Below are positions 1 through 8,162 of a stretch of 10,166 nucleotides of DNA, piece by piece. The number at the start of each line of letters is the position of its first letter. Position 1 is the stretch's first letter. The stretch spans positions 1-10,166 of the forward strand of contig DXCY01000032.1 of the NCBI GenBank assembly GCA_019115725.1. Reading direction: 5' to 3'. Source of the stretch: Candidatus Luteimonas excrementigallinarum. Lineage in GTDB: Bacteria; Pseudomonadota; Gammaproteobacteria; Xanthomonadales; Xanthomonadaceae. The notes beneath the pieces are model-generated. The model was not told the DNA's origin, made no database searches, and was given only the letters and a program-made list of their open reading frames with translations. The position numbers and the translations under genes are program-made.

Positions 1-95
1 GGGTTGTTGCCTTCCGGTGAACGGCCCGTGAGCCGGATCGGGGTCAAACCCGGTTGCCGGCCGGTGCGAAGCGGGCTGGAGGGTATCCTTGTCCG

Positions 96-716
96 ATGCT
101 CCATCTGGCCTCCAAATCGCCGCGTCGCCGCGAACTGCTCGCCCGTCTGGGCGTTCCATTTTCCGTGCTGGCGGTGGATATTCCGGAGGTCCGCGCCGCA
201 GGCGAGACACCGGAAGACTATGTGGTCCGGGTGGCGGATGAAAAGGCGGCGGCTGCGTTCGGGCAGCTGGGCCATGCCGGCGACGTGCTGGTGCTGGGTT
301 CGGATACCGAGGTGGTGCTGGACGGCGAAGTGTTCGGCAAGCCGGCGGATGCCGCTGACGCGGCGTGGATGCTGGCGCGCCTGTCCGGCCGCGAGCACCG
401 CGTGCTCACCGCAGTGTCGCTGCGCTCGGCCGGCGGGACGCTGCGCGCGCTGTCGGTGACCACGGTGGAATTTGCACCGCTGGCGCCGGCGCTGATCGAC
501 GCCTACGTTGCCAGCGGCGAGCCGATGGGGAAGGCCGGCGGCTACGCGATCCAGGGCGGTGCGGAAGTGTTCGTGGCGCGGTTGTCGGGAAGCTATTCGG
601 GCGTGATGGGCCTGCCGCTGTTTGAAACCGCCCGCCTGCTGCGCGAGGCCGGAATCGGGGTGCGCCCGGGAATGGGGATGCAGCACAACACACAGCAGCA
701 GGGGGCAGGGGCATGA
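96..716 (+). CDS. maf: Maf family nucleotide pyrophosphatase (YhdE/dTTP-UTP type)
   Basis: A 206-residue cytoplasmic Maf/HAM1-fold nucleoside triphosphate pyrophosphatase. The family cleaves NTPs to NMP and PPi; YhdE-type members act on dTTP, UTP and modified pyrimidines, for housecleaning or division control. Seen: the N-terminal loop SKSPRRREL (residues 6-14), Lys50 in ADEKA, the acidic motif GSDT (68-71) followed by DGEVFGKP (76-83), and KAGGYAIQG (146-154) followed by SGSYSGVMGLPL. Gln153 fits the YhdE subfamily rather than the YceF (m7GTP) type, which has Glu there. Two oddities: the usual DKAG reads GKAG, and residues 189-206 form a polar Gln/Gly-rich tail; E. coli YhdE also has a tail but is slightly shorter. 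ATG 96 is chosen because the family begins right at this LASxSPRR strand; GGAGGG lies 12 nt upstream, a long spacing. The stop overlaps the rng start (ATGA), suggesting coupled translation. The preceding 95 bases show no recognisable gene end. Confidence 0.95.
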   Translation: MLHLASKSPRRRELLARLGVPFSVLAVDIPEVRAAGETPEDYVVRVADEKAAAAFGQLGHAGDVLVLGSDTEVVLDGEVFGKPADAADAAWMLARLSGREHRVLTAVSLRSAGGTLRALSVTTVEFAPLAPALIDAYVASGEPMGKAGGYAIQGGAEVFVARLSGSYSGVMGLPLFETARLLREAGIGVRPGMGMQHNTQQQGAGA

Positions 717-2203
717 GCGAGGAAATCCTGGTCAACGTCACCCCGCGCGAGACCCGCGTGGCGGTGGTCGAAAACGGCATGCTGCAGGAGCTGTATATCG
801 AGCGCGGCTGGAACCGCGGCGTGGTCGGCAACATCTACAAGGGCAAGGTGCAGCGGGTGATGCCCGGCATGCAGGCCGCCTTCGTGGATATCGGCCTGGA
901 GCGGGCCGCGTTCCTGCACGCCAACGACGTGATCCGTCCGCTGGCCGAGCCGGCCATGGAGGCCGATGCCACGGGCATGCCGGCAGCGGTGCCGGTACCG
1001 CCGATCACCGAGCTGCTGCGCGACGGCCAGGACATCGTGGTGCAGGTGGTGAAGGAGCCGATCGGCGGCAAGGGTGCGCGCATCACCACCCAGATCAGCA
1101 TTCCCTCGCGCTACCTGGTGCTGCTGCCGCATTCGAGCGTGATCGGCGTGTCCGTGCGCATCGAGGACGAGCAGGAGCGGACCCGGCTGAAGACCATCGT
1201 CTCCGGCCTGTCCGCCGCCGGCCGCGGGCACGGCTATATCGTGCGGACCAATGCGGAAGGCCAGTCCGAAGAGGCGCTGAGCGAGGACACCGGCTACTTG
1301 GCACGGGTCTGGGCGCTGGTGGAACAGCAGGCCCGCGAGGCCCGGGTGGGCAGCTGCATCTACGAGGACCTGACCCTGCCCATGCGCGCGGTCCGCGACC
1401 TGATGCGTCACGACGTGGAAAAAGTGAAGGTGGACTCGCGCGAGACCTGCGACCGCCTGCGCAGCTTCGCCGCCCAGTACGTGCCCGGGCTGGCCGAGCG
1501 GATCGAGCATTACGGCGGCGAGCGCCCGGTGTTCGATCTGTATGGCGTGGAAGACGAGATCGCCCGCGCGCTGGACAAGGAGGTGCCGCTCAAATCCGGC
1601 GGCTATCTGGTGATCGACCAGACCGAGGCGATGACCACGGTGGATGTGAACACCGGCTCCTTCCTCGGCCAGCGCAACCTGGAGGAGACCGTTTACCGCA
1701 CCAACCTGGAGGCGGCCCAGGCGGTGGCCCGGCAGCTGCGCCTGCGCAACCTCGGCGGGATCATCATCATCGACTTCATCGACATGGTGGAGCCGGAGCA
1801 CCGGCGCCAGGTGCTGCGCACGCTGGAGAAATCGCTGGCCCGCGACCATGCCAAGACCACGGTGTACGACTTCTCGCCGCTGGGCCTGGTGGAAATGACC
1901 CGCAAGCGCACCGTCGAGAGCCTGCAGCGCCAGCTCAGCGAGCCCTGCGGGGCCTGCGGCGGGCGCGGCATGCTCAAGACCGCCGAGACGGTGACCTACG
2001 AGGTGTTCCGCGAGATCACCCGCGCCGTGCGCCAGTTCGATGCCGAACGCCTGCTGGTGATCGCCTCGCCGAAGGTGGTCAACCGCATCACCGAGGAGGA
2101 GTCGGTGGCGGTGGCGGAGCTGGAGGAGTTCCTCGGCAAGTCGATCCGTTTCCAGGCCGATGAGCAGTATCCGCAGGAGCAGTTTGATGTGGTGCTGCTC
2201 TGA
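713..2203 (+). CDS. rng: Ribonuclease G (RNase E/G family)
   Basis: A 496-residue single-strand endoribonuclease that in E. coli matures the 5' end of 16S rRNA and helps turn over some mRNAs; cytoplasmic. Full length for RNase G and lacking the long C-terminal scaffold of RNase E. Seen: an N-terminal S1-type RNA-binding region (about 35-128, from GNIYKGKVQRVMPGMQAAF), a 5'-sensor/RNase H-like middle, the DNase I-like catalytic part with the two metal-binding aspartates Asp311 (TTVDVNTGSF) and Asp354 (IIIIDFIDM), and the zinc-link cysteines Cys412 and Cys415 in CGACGGRG, used for dimerisation. The C-terminal EQFDVVLL matches the E. coli RNase G end (EQFDVVMM). The S1 region carries a 20-residue variable Ala/Pro-rich loop (about 77-96). 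The start overlaps the maf stop by 4 nt, with a purine-rich GGGGGCAGGGG just upstream. yhdP starts 21 nt downstream, so all three probably share a transcript, as in E. coli. Confidence 0.97.
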   Translation: MSEEILVNVTPRETRVAVVENGMLQELYIERGWNRGVVGNIYKGKVQRVMPGMQAAFVDIGLERAAFLHANDVIRPLAEPAMEADATGMPAAVPVPPITELLRDGQDIVVQVVKEPIGGKGARITTQISIPSRYLVLLPHSSVIGVSVRIEDEQERTRLKTIVSGLSAAGRGHGYIVRTNAEGQSEEALSEDTGYLARVWALVEQQAREARVGSCIYEDLTLPMRAVRDLMRHDVEKVKVDSRETCDRLRSFAAQYVPGLAERIEHYGGERPVFDLYGVEDEIARALDKEVPLKSGGYLVIDQTEAMTTVDVNTGSFLGQRNLEETVYRTNLEAAQAVARQLRLRNLGGIIIIDFIDMVEPEHRRQVLRTLEKSLARDHAKTTVYDFSPLGLVEMTRKRTVESLQRQLSEPCGACGGRGMLKTAETVTYEVFREITRAVRQFDAERLLVIASPKVVNRITEEESVAVAELEEFLGKSIRFQADEQYPQEQFDVVLL

Positions 2204-2224
2204 TCCCCTGACCGGACCGGCGCG

Positions 2225-5200
2225 GTGAATGCAGCCGCGCGAACCGGCCTGCGCGTAACGCGGCGGGCGCTGTGGTACGTGCTCGCCGCGCTGCTGGTGC
2301 TGATGGCGCTGGGCGCGGTGGCGGCCAGCCAGCTGCTGCCCGCGCTGGAGCGCAATCCCGAAAGGGTGGCGGATTGGCTGAGCGCCCGGGCCGGCCATCC
2401 GGTGGGTTTTGACGGTCTGCAGGCGGACTGGACCCGTCGCGGGCCGCTGCTGCAGTTGCATGGGCTGCGTATCGGCCAGGGCGAGGACGCGGTGACCATC
2501 GGTGAGGCCGAGGTGCTGGTGGCCCAGTACAGCGGCCTGCTGCCTGGACGTTCATTGACCGAGCTGCGGCTGCGTCATCTGGATCTGACCCTGGCCCGCG
2601 ATGCCGGTGGGCGCTGGCATGCCCGTGGCCTGCCGGGTGATGGCGAGGGCGGGGATCCGTTCGCTGCGCTTGAGCGGCTGGGTGAGCTGCAGGTGATCGG
2701 GGCCAGCCTGACCGTGGATGCGCCGGACCTGGCGCTGCACGTCCGGATTCCGAAGATCGACCTGCGCCTGCGCGTCAACGGCGGCCAGGTGCGCGCTGCC
2801 AGTCGTGCCTGGATGGCACCGGAAGGGGCACCGCTGGTGGCCGCGGCGCGCTTTGATCGCAGCCGCCACGATGGCCAGCTGTACGCCAACGTGGATGGCG
2901 CGCACCTGGAAACCTGGTCTCCGCTGCTGCAGCTGGCCGGGATCCGGATGGAGCAGGGCCAGGGCAGGCTCCAGGCGTGGGCGGAGGTGCGCGACGCGCG
3001 CATCGCATCGGTCACCGGGCAGGCCGCGCTGGAAGACCTGGCGCTGGCCAGCACCGGCCCGGACACGGCGCGCGCAGAGACGGGGTTCGACCGTCTGGAT
3101 GCGGAGTTGCAATGGCGCCAGGTGGACGGCGGCTGGCGCGTGGATGTTCCGCAGCTGAATCTGGAGCGGGACGGACAGGCCTGGTCCACTGCCGGGCTAT
3201 CCGCGCAGGCCAGCACCCATTACGCCCTGGTGGCACAACGGATCGAAGCGGCGCCGCTGCTTGAGATCCTCGCCCTGGGCGACTGGGTCGCCCCCGGTCT
3301 GCAGGGCTGGCTGCGACAGGCTGGCCCGGGCGCGGTGCTGGCGGACGTGGAACTGGCCGGGATGCGTGGGGGGCCGCTGCGCGCCGCCGCCCGGGTTGAA
3401 GGTCTGGCGTTTGCCGCCGTGGGTGACCGTCCGGGGCTGTCGGGGCTGCGCGGTGATCTGGTGGCCGACGCCGATGGTTTGCTGTTCTCGTTTGATCCGG
3501 AGGCGCGTCTGCGCTTCGACTGGCCCAGCGGGTTCGGCCTGATGCACGAGGTGACCCTGCTCGGCGATGTGGCTGCATGGCCGGAAGAGGGCGGCTGGCA
3601 GGTGCAGACGCCGGCCCTGCGCGTGCAGGGCGTGGATTACGGCGTGCACGTGCGCGGCGGGCTGGCCTTCCAGGGCGATGGCACCCGCCCGCGGATTGAT
3701 CTGGTCGCCAGCCTGGACGACACCCGGGTGCCGGTGGCGAAGAAGTTCTGGGTCCGCCACCGGATGTCCGGGCAGACGCTGGCCTGGCTGGATGCCGCCC
3801 TGGTGGACGGAGAGGTCCGCAACGGGCGCGCGGTGGTGTCCGGTGACCTGGACGACTGGCCGTTCAGCGATGTGTCTGGCCGCGGCGGCAGCGGCCTGTT
3901 CCACGCCGAGGCCGAATTGGTGGATACCACTCTGGCGTTCCAGCCGGACTGGCCGGCGGCGGAAGGGCTGCAGGGCCAGCTGCGTTTCATCGGCTCCGGA
4001 TTTGAATTCAGCGGCAGCGGTGCGATCGCCGGCGTGGCGGTCGAGGCGCTGGAGGCGGGCATTCCCCAGTTTGGCCGCGCCGAACTGGCCGTCAGCACCC
4101 GGACCGCGGCCGACACCGATGCGGGTACCGCGATTGCCATGCTGCAGCGCAGCCCGCTTGCGGTCGAAGTGCTGGACGGGCTGCAGATAGGCGGCGGGCT
4201 GCGGGCCGATTTCGCCATGCGCCTGCCGCTGCACGGAGATGGAGCGGGGCCGGAAATCACCGGGCACGCCCGGTTCGCCGGGGTGCAGGCAGCGATGCCC
4301 GAATGGGGGCTGGAACTGCAGGACCTGCGTGGTGACCTGGCCTACGACGAGCACGGTTTCCAGGCGCGCTCGCTGACCACGCGGGTGGATGGGCGCCCGG
4401 GTCGGCTGACCCTGCTCGCCGGTACAGGGCACGTGGCCGATGCAGATCACGCATTCGAAGCCGGCCTGCGCAGCAGCATGGAAGCGCCCGCCCTGCTGGC
4501 ACGCGCGCCGCAGCTGGACTGGCTGCAGCCTTACCTGCAGGGGCGTTCCGCCTGGACGGTGGGGGTGGCCGTTCCTGCAGGCACCGGCAGCACCGATGCG
4601 GCGCGCCTGACGCTGGATTCCACCCTGGTGGGCACCGCGCTGGATCTGCCGGCGCCGCTGGCCAAATCCGCCGATGCGGCGCTGCCGGCCCGGGTGGTCA
4701 TTCCTCTGCCATTGGGGCGCGGGGATGTGGAAGTCCGGCTGGGCCAGCGCATGGCCCTGCGCGCCCATGCCGGTGACGGTCCGGCCGCCGTGCGGGTCAG
4801 CATGGGCGGCACCGCGGTGGGCGCGCCCATCCGGGGATTGGTGGTGGAAGGACGGACCCCCGAGCTCGCCGCCCTGGAATGGGCTGGCCTGGTTGCCGAC
4901 GGCGGCAGCGGCGATGGAGACGGTCTTGCGCTGGCCGGGGTGGACCTGCAGGTGGATCGCCTGCACCTTGCCGGAGGCAGCTTCGGCAGCGTCCACGTGG
5001 GAACGGCCGGGGATGAGGACGGCACGCGCCTGGATTTCGATGGCGAGGCCCTGGCCGGCAGCCTGACCCTGCCCACGGGCGATGCAGCACTGGCCGGGTA
5101 TTTCCAGCGGCTGCACTGGTATCGCCAACGCCCGGAGGGAGAAGGCGCGACGGAGGTGGCTGCCGGCGATGACGCCGTGGTGGACGCGGACCTGTCAGGC

Positions 5201-6067
5201 GAGGGCCCGGACCCGGCGCGGATCCCGCCGATCCGGGTTTCGGTGGAAGACCTGCGCGTCGACCAGGCGCGGCTGGGCACTGCCACTCTGGTGACCCGTC
5301 GCACCCGCGGCGGCATGCGCATCGAGCAGCTGGAGACCCAGTCGCCTACCCACCATATTTCCGCCAGCGGTGACTGGAACGGTCGCGGCGGCGCGGCGCA
5401 TACGCGCATGGAGATGCGCGTGGCCAGCGCCAATTTCGGCGAGCTGCTGGACGGACTGGGCTATCAGGGGCACATGGCCGGCGGCGACGGGCGCGTGCAG
5501 CTGGCGGCGGCCTGGGCGGCAAGCCCGGCGGGGTTCCGCGCCGAGCTGCTGGACGGCACCCTGGAGCTGCGCGTGCGCGACGGCCAGCTGCTGGAAGTGC
5601 AGCCCGGGGCGGGGCGCCTGCTGGGGCTGCTCAGCATCGCCGAGCTGCCGCGCCGGCTGTCGCTGGATTTCCGTGATTTCTTCGCCCGCGGCTTTGCCTT
5701 CAACCGCATCGAAGCCGATATCCAGGTGGTGGCCGGACAGGCGCGCAGCGACCGGCTGGTGATGGATGGTCCGGCTGCCGAGGTCCACATCTCGGGCCAG
5801 GCCGATCTGCGGGCGCGTACATACGATCAGACCGTCGAGGTCCTGCCCAAGTCCGGCAACGTGCTGGCCGCGGTCGGTGCGATCACCGCCGGACCGGTGG
5901 GTGCCGCGGTTGGGGCGATGGCCAATGCGGTGCTGCGCCGGCCGCTCAGCGAGCTCGGCTCCACCACCTACCGCGTCACCGGCCCGTGGAGCGAGCCGGA
6001 GGTGGAAGTGGTTCGCCGCGAGCCGCCGCGCATGGCCGAGCGCGAGCCCCCGCCGCCGCGGCAATAG
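2225..6067 (+). CDS. yhdP: YhdP, AsmA-like inner-membrane/periplasmic phospholipid-transport protein
   Basis: A 1280-residue protein of the YhdP family (DUF3971 and AsmA-like C-terminal domains, TIGR02099), close to the 1266 residues of E. coli YhdP. In E. coli YhdP, TamB and YdbH are partly redundant bridges that carry phospholipid from inner to outer membrane, and loss of YhdP weakens the permeability barrier. Seen: one N-terminal signal-anchor helix (about residues 14-36) after a basic stretch, then a very long periplasmic part of alternating beta-strand pattern without cysteines in the usual disulfide positions, typical of the repeating beta-groove. The C-terminal block is the best-conserved part: GRLLGLLSIAELPRRLSLDF (1130-1149), then FAFNRIEAD, a DQTVEVLPK motif and a Gly/Ala-rich segment before LSELGSTTYRVTGPW. 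It ends in a Pro/Arg/Glu-rich tail. The start is GTG 2225, in a weak ribosome-binding context 21 nt after rng; it places the anchor helix right at the N-terminus. Confidence 0.93.
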   Translation: MNAAARTGLRVTRRALWYVLAALLVLMALGAVAASQLLPALERNPERVADWLSARAGHPVGFDGLQADWTRRGPLLQLHGLRIGQGEDAVTIGEAEVLVAQYSGLLPGRSLTELRLRHLDLTLARDAGGRWHARGLPGDGEGGDPFAALERLGELQVIGASLTVDAPDLALHVRIPKIDLRLRVNGGQVRAASRAWMAPEGAPLVAAARFDRSRHDGQLYANVDGAHLETWSPLLQLAGIRMEQGQGRLQAWAEVRDARIASVTGQAALEDLALASTGPDTARAETGFDRLDAELQWRQVDGGWRVDVPQLNLERDGQAWSTAGLSAQASTHYALVAQRIEAAPLLEILALGDWVAPGLQGWLRQAGPGAVLADVELAGMRGGPLRAAARVEGLAFAAVGDRPGLSGLRGDLVADADGLLFSFDPEARLRFDWPSGFGLMHEVTLLGDVAAWPEEGGWQVQTPALRVQGVDYGVHVRGGLAFQGDGTRPRIDLVASLDDTRVPVAKKFWVRHRMSGQTLAWLDAALVDGEVRNGRAVVSGDLDDWPFSDVSGRGGSGLFHAEAELVDTTLAFQPDWPAAEGLQGQLRFIGSGFEFSGSGAIAGVAVEALEAGIPQFGRAELAVSTRTAADTDAGTAIAMLQRSPLAVEVLDGLQIGGGLRADFAMRLPLHGDGAGPEITGHARFAGVQAAMPEWGLELQDLRGDLAYDEHGFQARSLTTRVDGRPGRLTLLAGTGHVADADHAFEAGLRSSMEAPALLARAPQLDWLQPYLQGRSAWTVGVAVPAGTGSTDAARLTLDSTLVGTALDLPAPLAKSADAALPARVVIPLPLGRGDVEVRLGQRMALRAHAGDGPAAVRVSMGGTAVGAPIRGLVVEGRTPELAALEWAGLVADGGSGDGDGLALAGVDLQVDRLHLAGGSFGSVHVGTAGDEDGTRLDFDGEALAGSLTLPTGDAALAGYFQRLHWYRQRPEGEGATEVAAGDDAVVDADLSGEGPDPARIPPIRVSVEDLRVDQARLGTATLVTRRTRGGMRIEQLETQSPTHHISASGDWNGRGGAAHTRMEMRVASANFGELLDGLGYQGHMAGGDGRVQLAAAWAASPAGFRAELLDGTLELRVRDGQLLEVQPGAGRLLGLLSIAELPRRLSLDFRDFFARGFAFNRIEADIQVVAGQARSDRLVMDGPAAEVHISGQADLRARTYDQTVEVLPKSGNVLAAVGAITAGPVGAAVGAMANAVLRRPLSELGSTTYRVTGPWSEPEVEVVRREPPRMAEREPPPPRQ

Positions 6068-6083
6068 CGCTGGCGTTCGCGCC

Positions 6084-6107
6084 GCGGCGCTGCCATGGTG
6101 GCGCCGC
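6084..6107 (+). other. Hairpin between yhdP and tldD
   Basis: Bases 6084-6090 (GCGGCGC) and 6101-6107 (GCGCCGC) are a perfect 7-bp inverted repeat around the loop TGCCATGGTG, in which CC/GG and G-T wobbles could extend the stem. It lies 17 nt after the yhdP stop and 39 nt before the tldD start. Only a TTT follows, 10 nt downstream, so it is not a standard intrinsic terminator. It might attenuate read-through or protect the 3' end of the upstream message; this is inference, and in DNA of this GC content such stems also arise by chance. Confidence 0.4.
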
Positions 6108-6146
6108 CGGCTTGGCCTTTGTCCCTTCCGTCCCCACACAGTAGCT

Positions 6147-7598
6147 ATGACCAATACCGCCGAACCGCTCGCCATCGCCCATTCCCGCCTGCTGCAGCCG
6201 GCAGGTCTCGACAGTGCGGGGCTGGAGCGCGCCTTCGGCACCCTGATGGGGCCCGGCATCGATTTTGGCGATCTATACTTCCAGCACATCCGGCGCGAGA
6301 GCTGGGCGATGGAGGACGGCATCGTCAAGGACGGCGCCCACGCGATCGAGCAGGGCGTGGGCGTGCGCGCCATCTCCGGCGAGAAGACCGGTTTCGCCTA
6401 TTCCGACGAAATCGATGCCCAGGCGCTGCTGGCCGCGTCGGGCTCTGCGCGTGCCATTGCCCGGGCCGGCGATGCCCGCGCGCCGCGCACCCTGGTACCC
6501 GGCAGCGGCCGCGCGCTGTACCCGGCGGATGATCCCATCGACGCGCTGGCCAGCGAGGTCAAGGTGGACGCCCTGCGCCGGGTGGACCAGTTCCTGCGTG
6601 CCGCCGATCCGCGGGTGCGCCAGGTGATGGTGAACCTGAGCGGCGCGGTTGAAACCATCCTGGTGGCGCGTTCGGATGGCGTGCTGGCCGGCGATGTGCG
6701 CCCGCTGGTGCGGATGAACATCCAGGTGATCGTGGAACAGGACGGGCGCCGCGAGTCGGGCTATGCCGGGTTTGGTGGCCGCTATTCCTACGAAGGCCTG
6801 CTGGGCGACGGGCAGCCCGAGCGCTTCGCCCGCGAGGCCCTGCGCCAGGCGCTGGTGAACCTGGAGGCGGTGGACGCGCCGGCCGGGGTGATGCCGGTGG
6901 TGCTGGGCGCGGGCTGGCCGGGCGTGCTGCTGCACGAAGCCGTGGGCCACGGGCTGGAGGGTGACTTCAACCGCAAGGGCACCAGCACCTACGCCGGCCG
7001 CATCGGCCAGCGGGTGGCCGCGCCGGGTGTGACCATCGTGGACGATGGCACCCTGTCGGGCCGCCGCGGCTCGCTCAATATCGACGACGAAGGCACACCC
7101 ACCCGCAGCACCACGCTGATCGAGGACGGGGTGCTGGTGGGCTACATGCAGGACACCCACAACGCCCGCCTGATGGGAACCGCGCCGACCGGCAACGGCC
7201 GCCGCGAATCCTTCGCACACCTGGTGATGCCGCGCATGACCAACACCTACATGCTGGCCGGGCGGAACACGCGCGAGGAGATGATCCGCTCGGTGAAGAA
7301 GGGCCTGTACGCGGTCAACTTCGGCGGTGGCCAGGTGGATATCACCAGCGGCAAGTACGTGTTCTCGGCCACCGAGGCCTACCTGATCGAGGATGGCAAG
7401 GTCACCGCGCCGGTGAAGGGCGCAACCCTGATCGGCAACGGGCCGGAGACCATGCAGCGGGTGACCATGGTGGGCGATGACTTCGCCCTGGACGACGGCG
7501 TGGGCACCTGCGGCAAGGACGGGCAGAGCGTGCCGGTGGGCGTGGGCCAGCCGTCGCTGCTGATCGATCAGCTGACCGTGGGTGGCACCCGGGCCTAG
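6147..7598 (+). CDS. tldD: Metalloprotease TldD (catalytic subunit of TldD/TldE)
   Basis: A 483-residue cytoplasmic zinc metalloprotease subunit (E. coli TldD has 481). With TldE/PmbA it forms a heterodimer enclosing the active site; known substrates in enterobacteria include the CcdA antitoxin and the leader of microcin B17, and only unfolded peptides fit the channel. Seen: GDLYFQ and GVRAISGEKTGFAY in the N-terminal domain, the zinc motif HEAVGH (His263, Glu264, His268) followed by GLEGDFNRKGTS, then MPRMTNTYML (361-370), FGGGQVDITSGKYVFS (from 392), and the conserved C-terminal Cys455 in GTCGKDGQS, expected as the third zinc ligand by comparison with E. coli. All catalytic residues are intact. 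ATG 6147 is chosen because homologous length and N-terminus start there; the frame stays open upstream but runs over the yhdP end. There is no Shine-Dalgarno sequence before this start: the leader is pyrimidine-rich. The partner gene pmbA lies downstream, separated by darP on the other strand. Confidence 0.97.
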   Translation: MTNTAEPLAIAHSRLLQPAGLDSAGLERAFGTLMGPGIDFGDLYFQHIRRESWAMEDGIVKDGAHAIEQGVGVRAISGEKTGFAYSDEIDAQALLAASGSARAIARAGDARAPRTLVPGSGRALYPADDPIDALASEVKVDALRRVDQFLRAADPRVRQVMVNLSGAVETILVARSDGVLAGDVRPLVRMNIQVIVEQDGRRESGYAGFGGRYSYEGLLGDGQPERFAREALRQALVNLEAVDAPAGVMPVVLGAGWPGVLLHEAVGHGLEGDFNRKGTSTYAGRIGQRVAAPGVTIVDDGTLSGRRGSLNIDDEGTPTRSTTLIEDGVLVGYMQDTHNARLMGTAPTGNGRRESFAHLVMPRMTNTYMLAGRNTREEMIRSVKKGLYAVNFGGGQVDITSGKYVFSATEAYLIEDGKVTAPVKGATLIGNGPETMQRVTMVGDDFALDDGVGTCGKDGQSVPVGVGQPSLLIDQLTVGGTRA

Positions 7599-7602
7599 CG
7601 GG

Positions 7603-7616
7603 GCTGGCGCACCAGC
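7603..7616. other. Short hairpin in the tldD/darP convergent gap
   Basis: GCTGG (7603-7607) and CCAGC (7612-7616) form a perfect 5-bp stem around the tetraloop CGCA, filling most of the 21-bp gap between the two converging stop codons. There is no T-run on either strand, so at best it is a weak or Rho-assisted bidirectional termination point. The placement is suggestive, but the stem is short enough to be chance. Confidence 0.3.
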
Positions 7617-7619
7617 GGG

Positions 7620-8162
7620 CTATTCTTCGCCGGTGCTTTCTTCCGGCTGTTCGAGAAGCCCGCGCAGCAGCCGGAACAGCTCGCGGAAGGCGCGCGGCGG
7701 CTTGTTCTTCCTGCGCTCGGCATGCACGTTGCGCACCAGCTGGCGCAGCTGCTGCGGTTCGGCCTGCGGGTATTCGGCCACCAGCGCAGCCAGGGCCACG
7801 TCGCCTTCCTCCAGCAGCCGTTCGCGCCAGGTTTCAACCCGGTGCAGCAGGGCGGTTTCCTGACGGGCGGCCTCACCGCCGGCGTCCAGCGCGTCGCTGA
7901 TCGCGTGCAGGGTCTCATCGTCTTCGCGCCGCATCTGCTTGGCCAGGAACTGCAGCTGGCGCTTGTGGGCGATGTGCGAGCTGATCTTCTGAGTGTCGTG
8001 GATATGCGGCAGCAGGTGCTCGGGGATGGGCAGGCGGGCCAGACGCGCGGGCGGCAGCGCCACCAGCGCCTCGGCGAGCGCGCGCACTTCCAGCGCCTCG
8101 CGCCGCTGCTGGCTGCGGCTCGGGCCGCGGAATTCGCCGGTTTCTTCATCGATGCCGCGCAT
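7620..8162 (-). CDS. darP: DarP/YjgA, 50S ribosome biogenesis factor
   Basis: A 180-residue member of the YjgA/DUF615 family (E. coli YjgA/DarP has 183 residues). E. coli DarP co-purifies with late 50S precursors and helps mature the 23S peptidyl-transferase region. Seen: an N-terminal EETGEF and PSRSQQRRE segment, a highly charged all-helical body, HIAHKRQLQFLAKQMRRED (63-81), WRERLL (112-117), and the basic C-terminal helix from LRQLVRNVHAERRKNKPPRA (139-158) into FRELFRLLR, the family signature. It ends in an acidic tail, which is common. The start is fixed by AGGAG (plus-strand 8168-8172) 5 nt before the ATG at 8162 and by homologous N-termini starting MRGxDEETGEF; the open frame beyond it to 8324 is not used. 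The gene is convergent with tldD (21-bp gap) and divergent from pmbA, the same yjgA/pmbA divergence as in E. coli. Confidence 0.94.
   Translation of the reverse strand: MRGIDEETGEFRGPSRSQQRREALEVRALAEALVALPPARLARLPIPEHLLPHIHDTQKISSHIAHKRQLQFLAKQMRREDDETLHAISDALDAGGEAARQETALLHRVETWRERLLEEGDVALAALVAEYPQAEPQQLRQLVRNVHAERRKNKPPRAFRELFRLLRGLLEQPEESTGEE

Noticed and set aside
1..95. End of an upstream gene such as rlmH, often found before maf
   Set aside because: None of the three plus-strand frames shows the typical RlmH C-terminus, and the frames that stop early give only a few residues. I see no supported feature here.
593..2461. Long minus-strand open frame (622 residues) over rng
   Set aside because: It is the antisense shadow of a GC-rich gene: His/Gln/Arg-rich without any family pattern, crossing the maf, rng and yhdP borders, while rng itself is plainly homologous along its full length.
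3197..5128. Long minus-strand open frame (643 residues) inside yhdP
   Set aside because: Same composition artefact, rich in His, Gln, Gly and Pro and with no recognisable domain. The plus strand carries a continuous YhdP frame with the expected conserved C-terminus.
5766..6146. Upstream extension of the tldD frame by 127 residues
   Set aside because: It lies within the yhdP 3' end and the intergenic gap, is Arg/Pro-rich, and TldD homologues start at the chosen ATG.
5195..7220. Minus-strand open frames over the yhdP end and tldD
   Set aside because: They mirror well-conserved plus-strand genes, have no ribosome-binding sites worth noting and cross gene borders.
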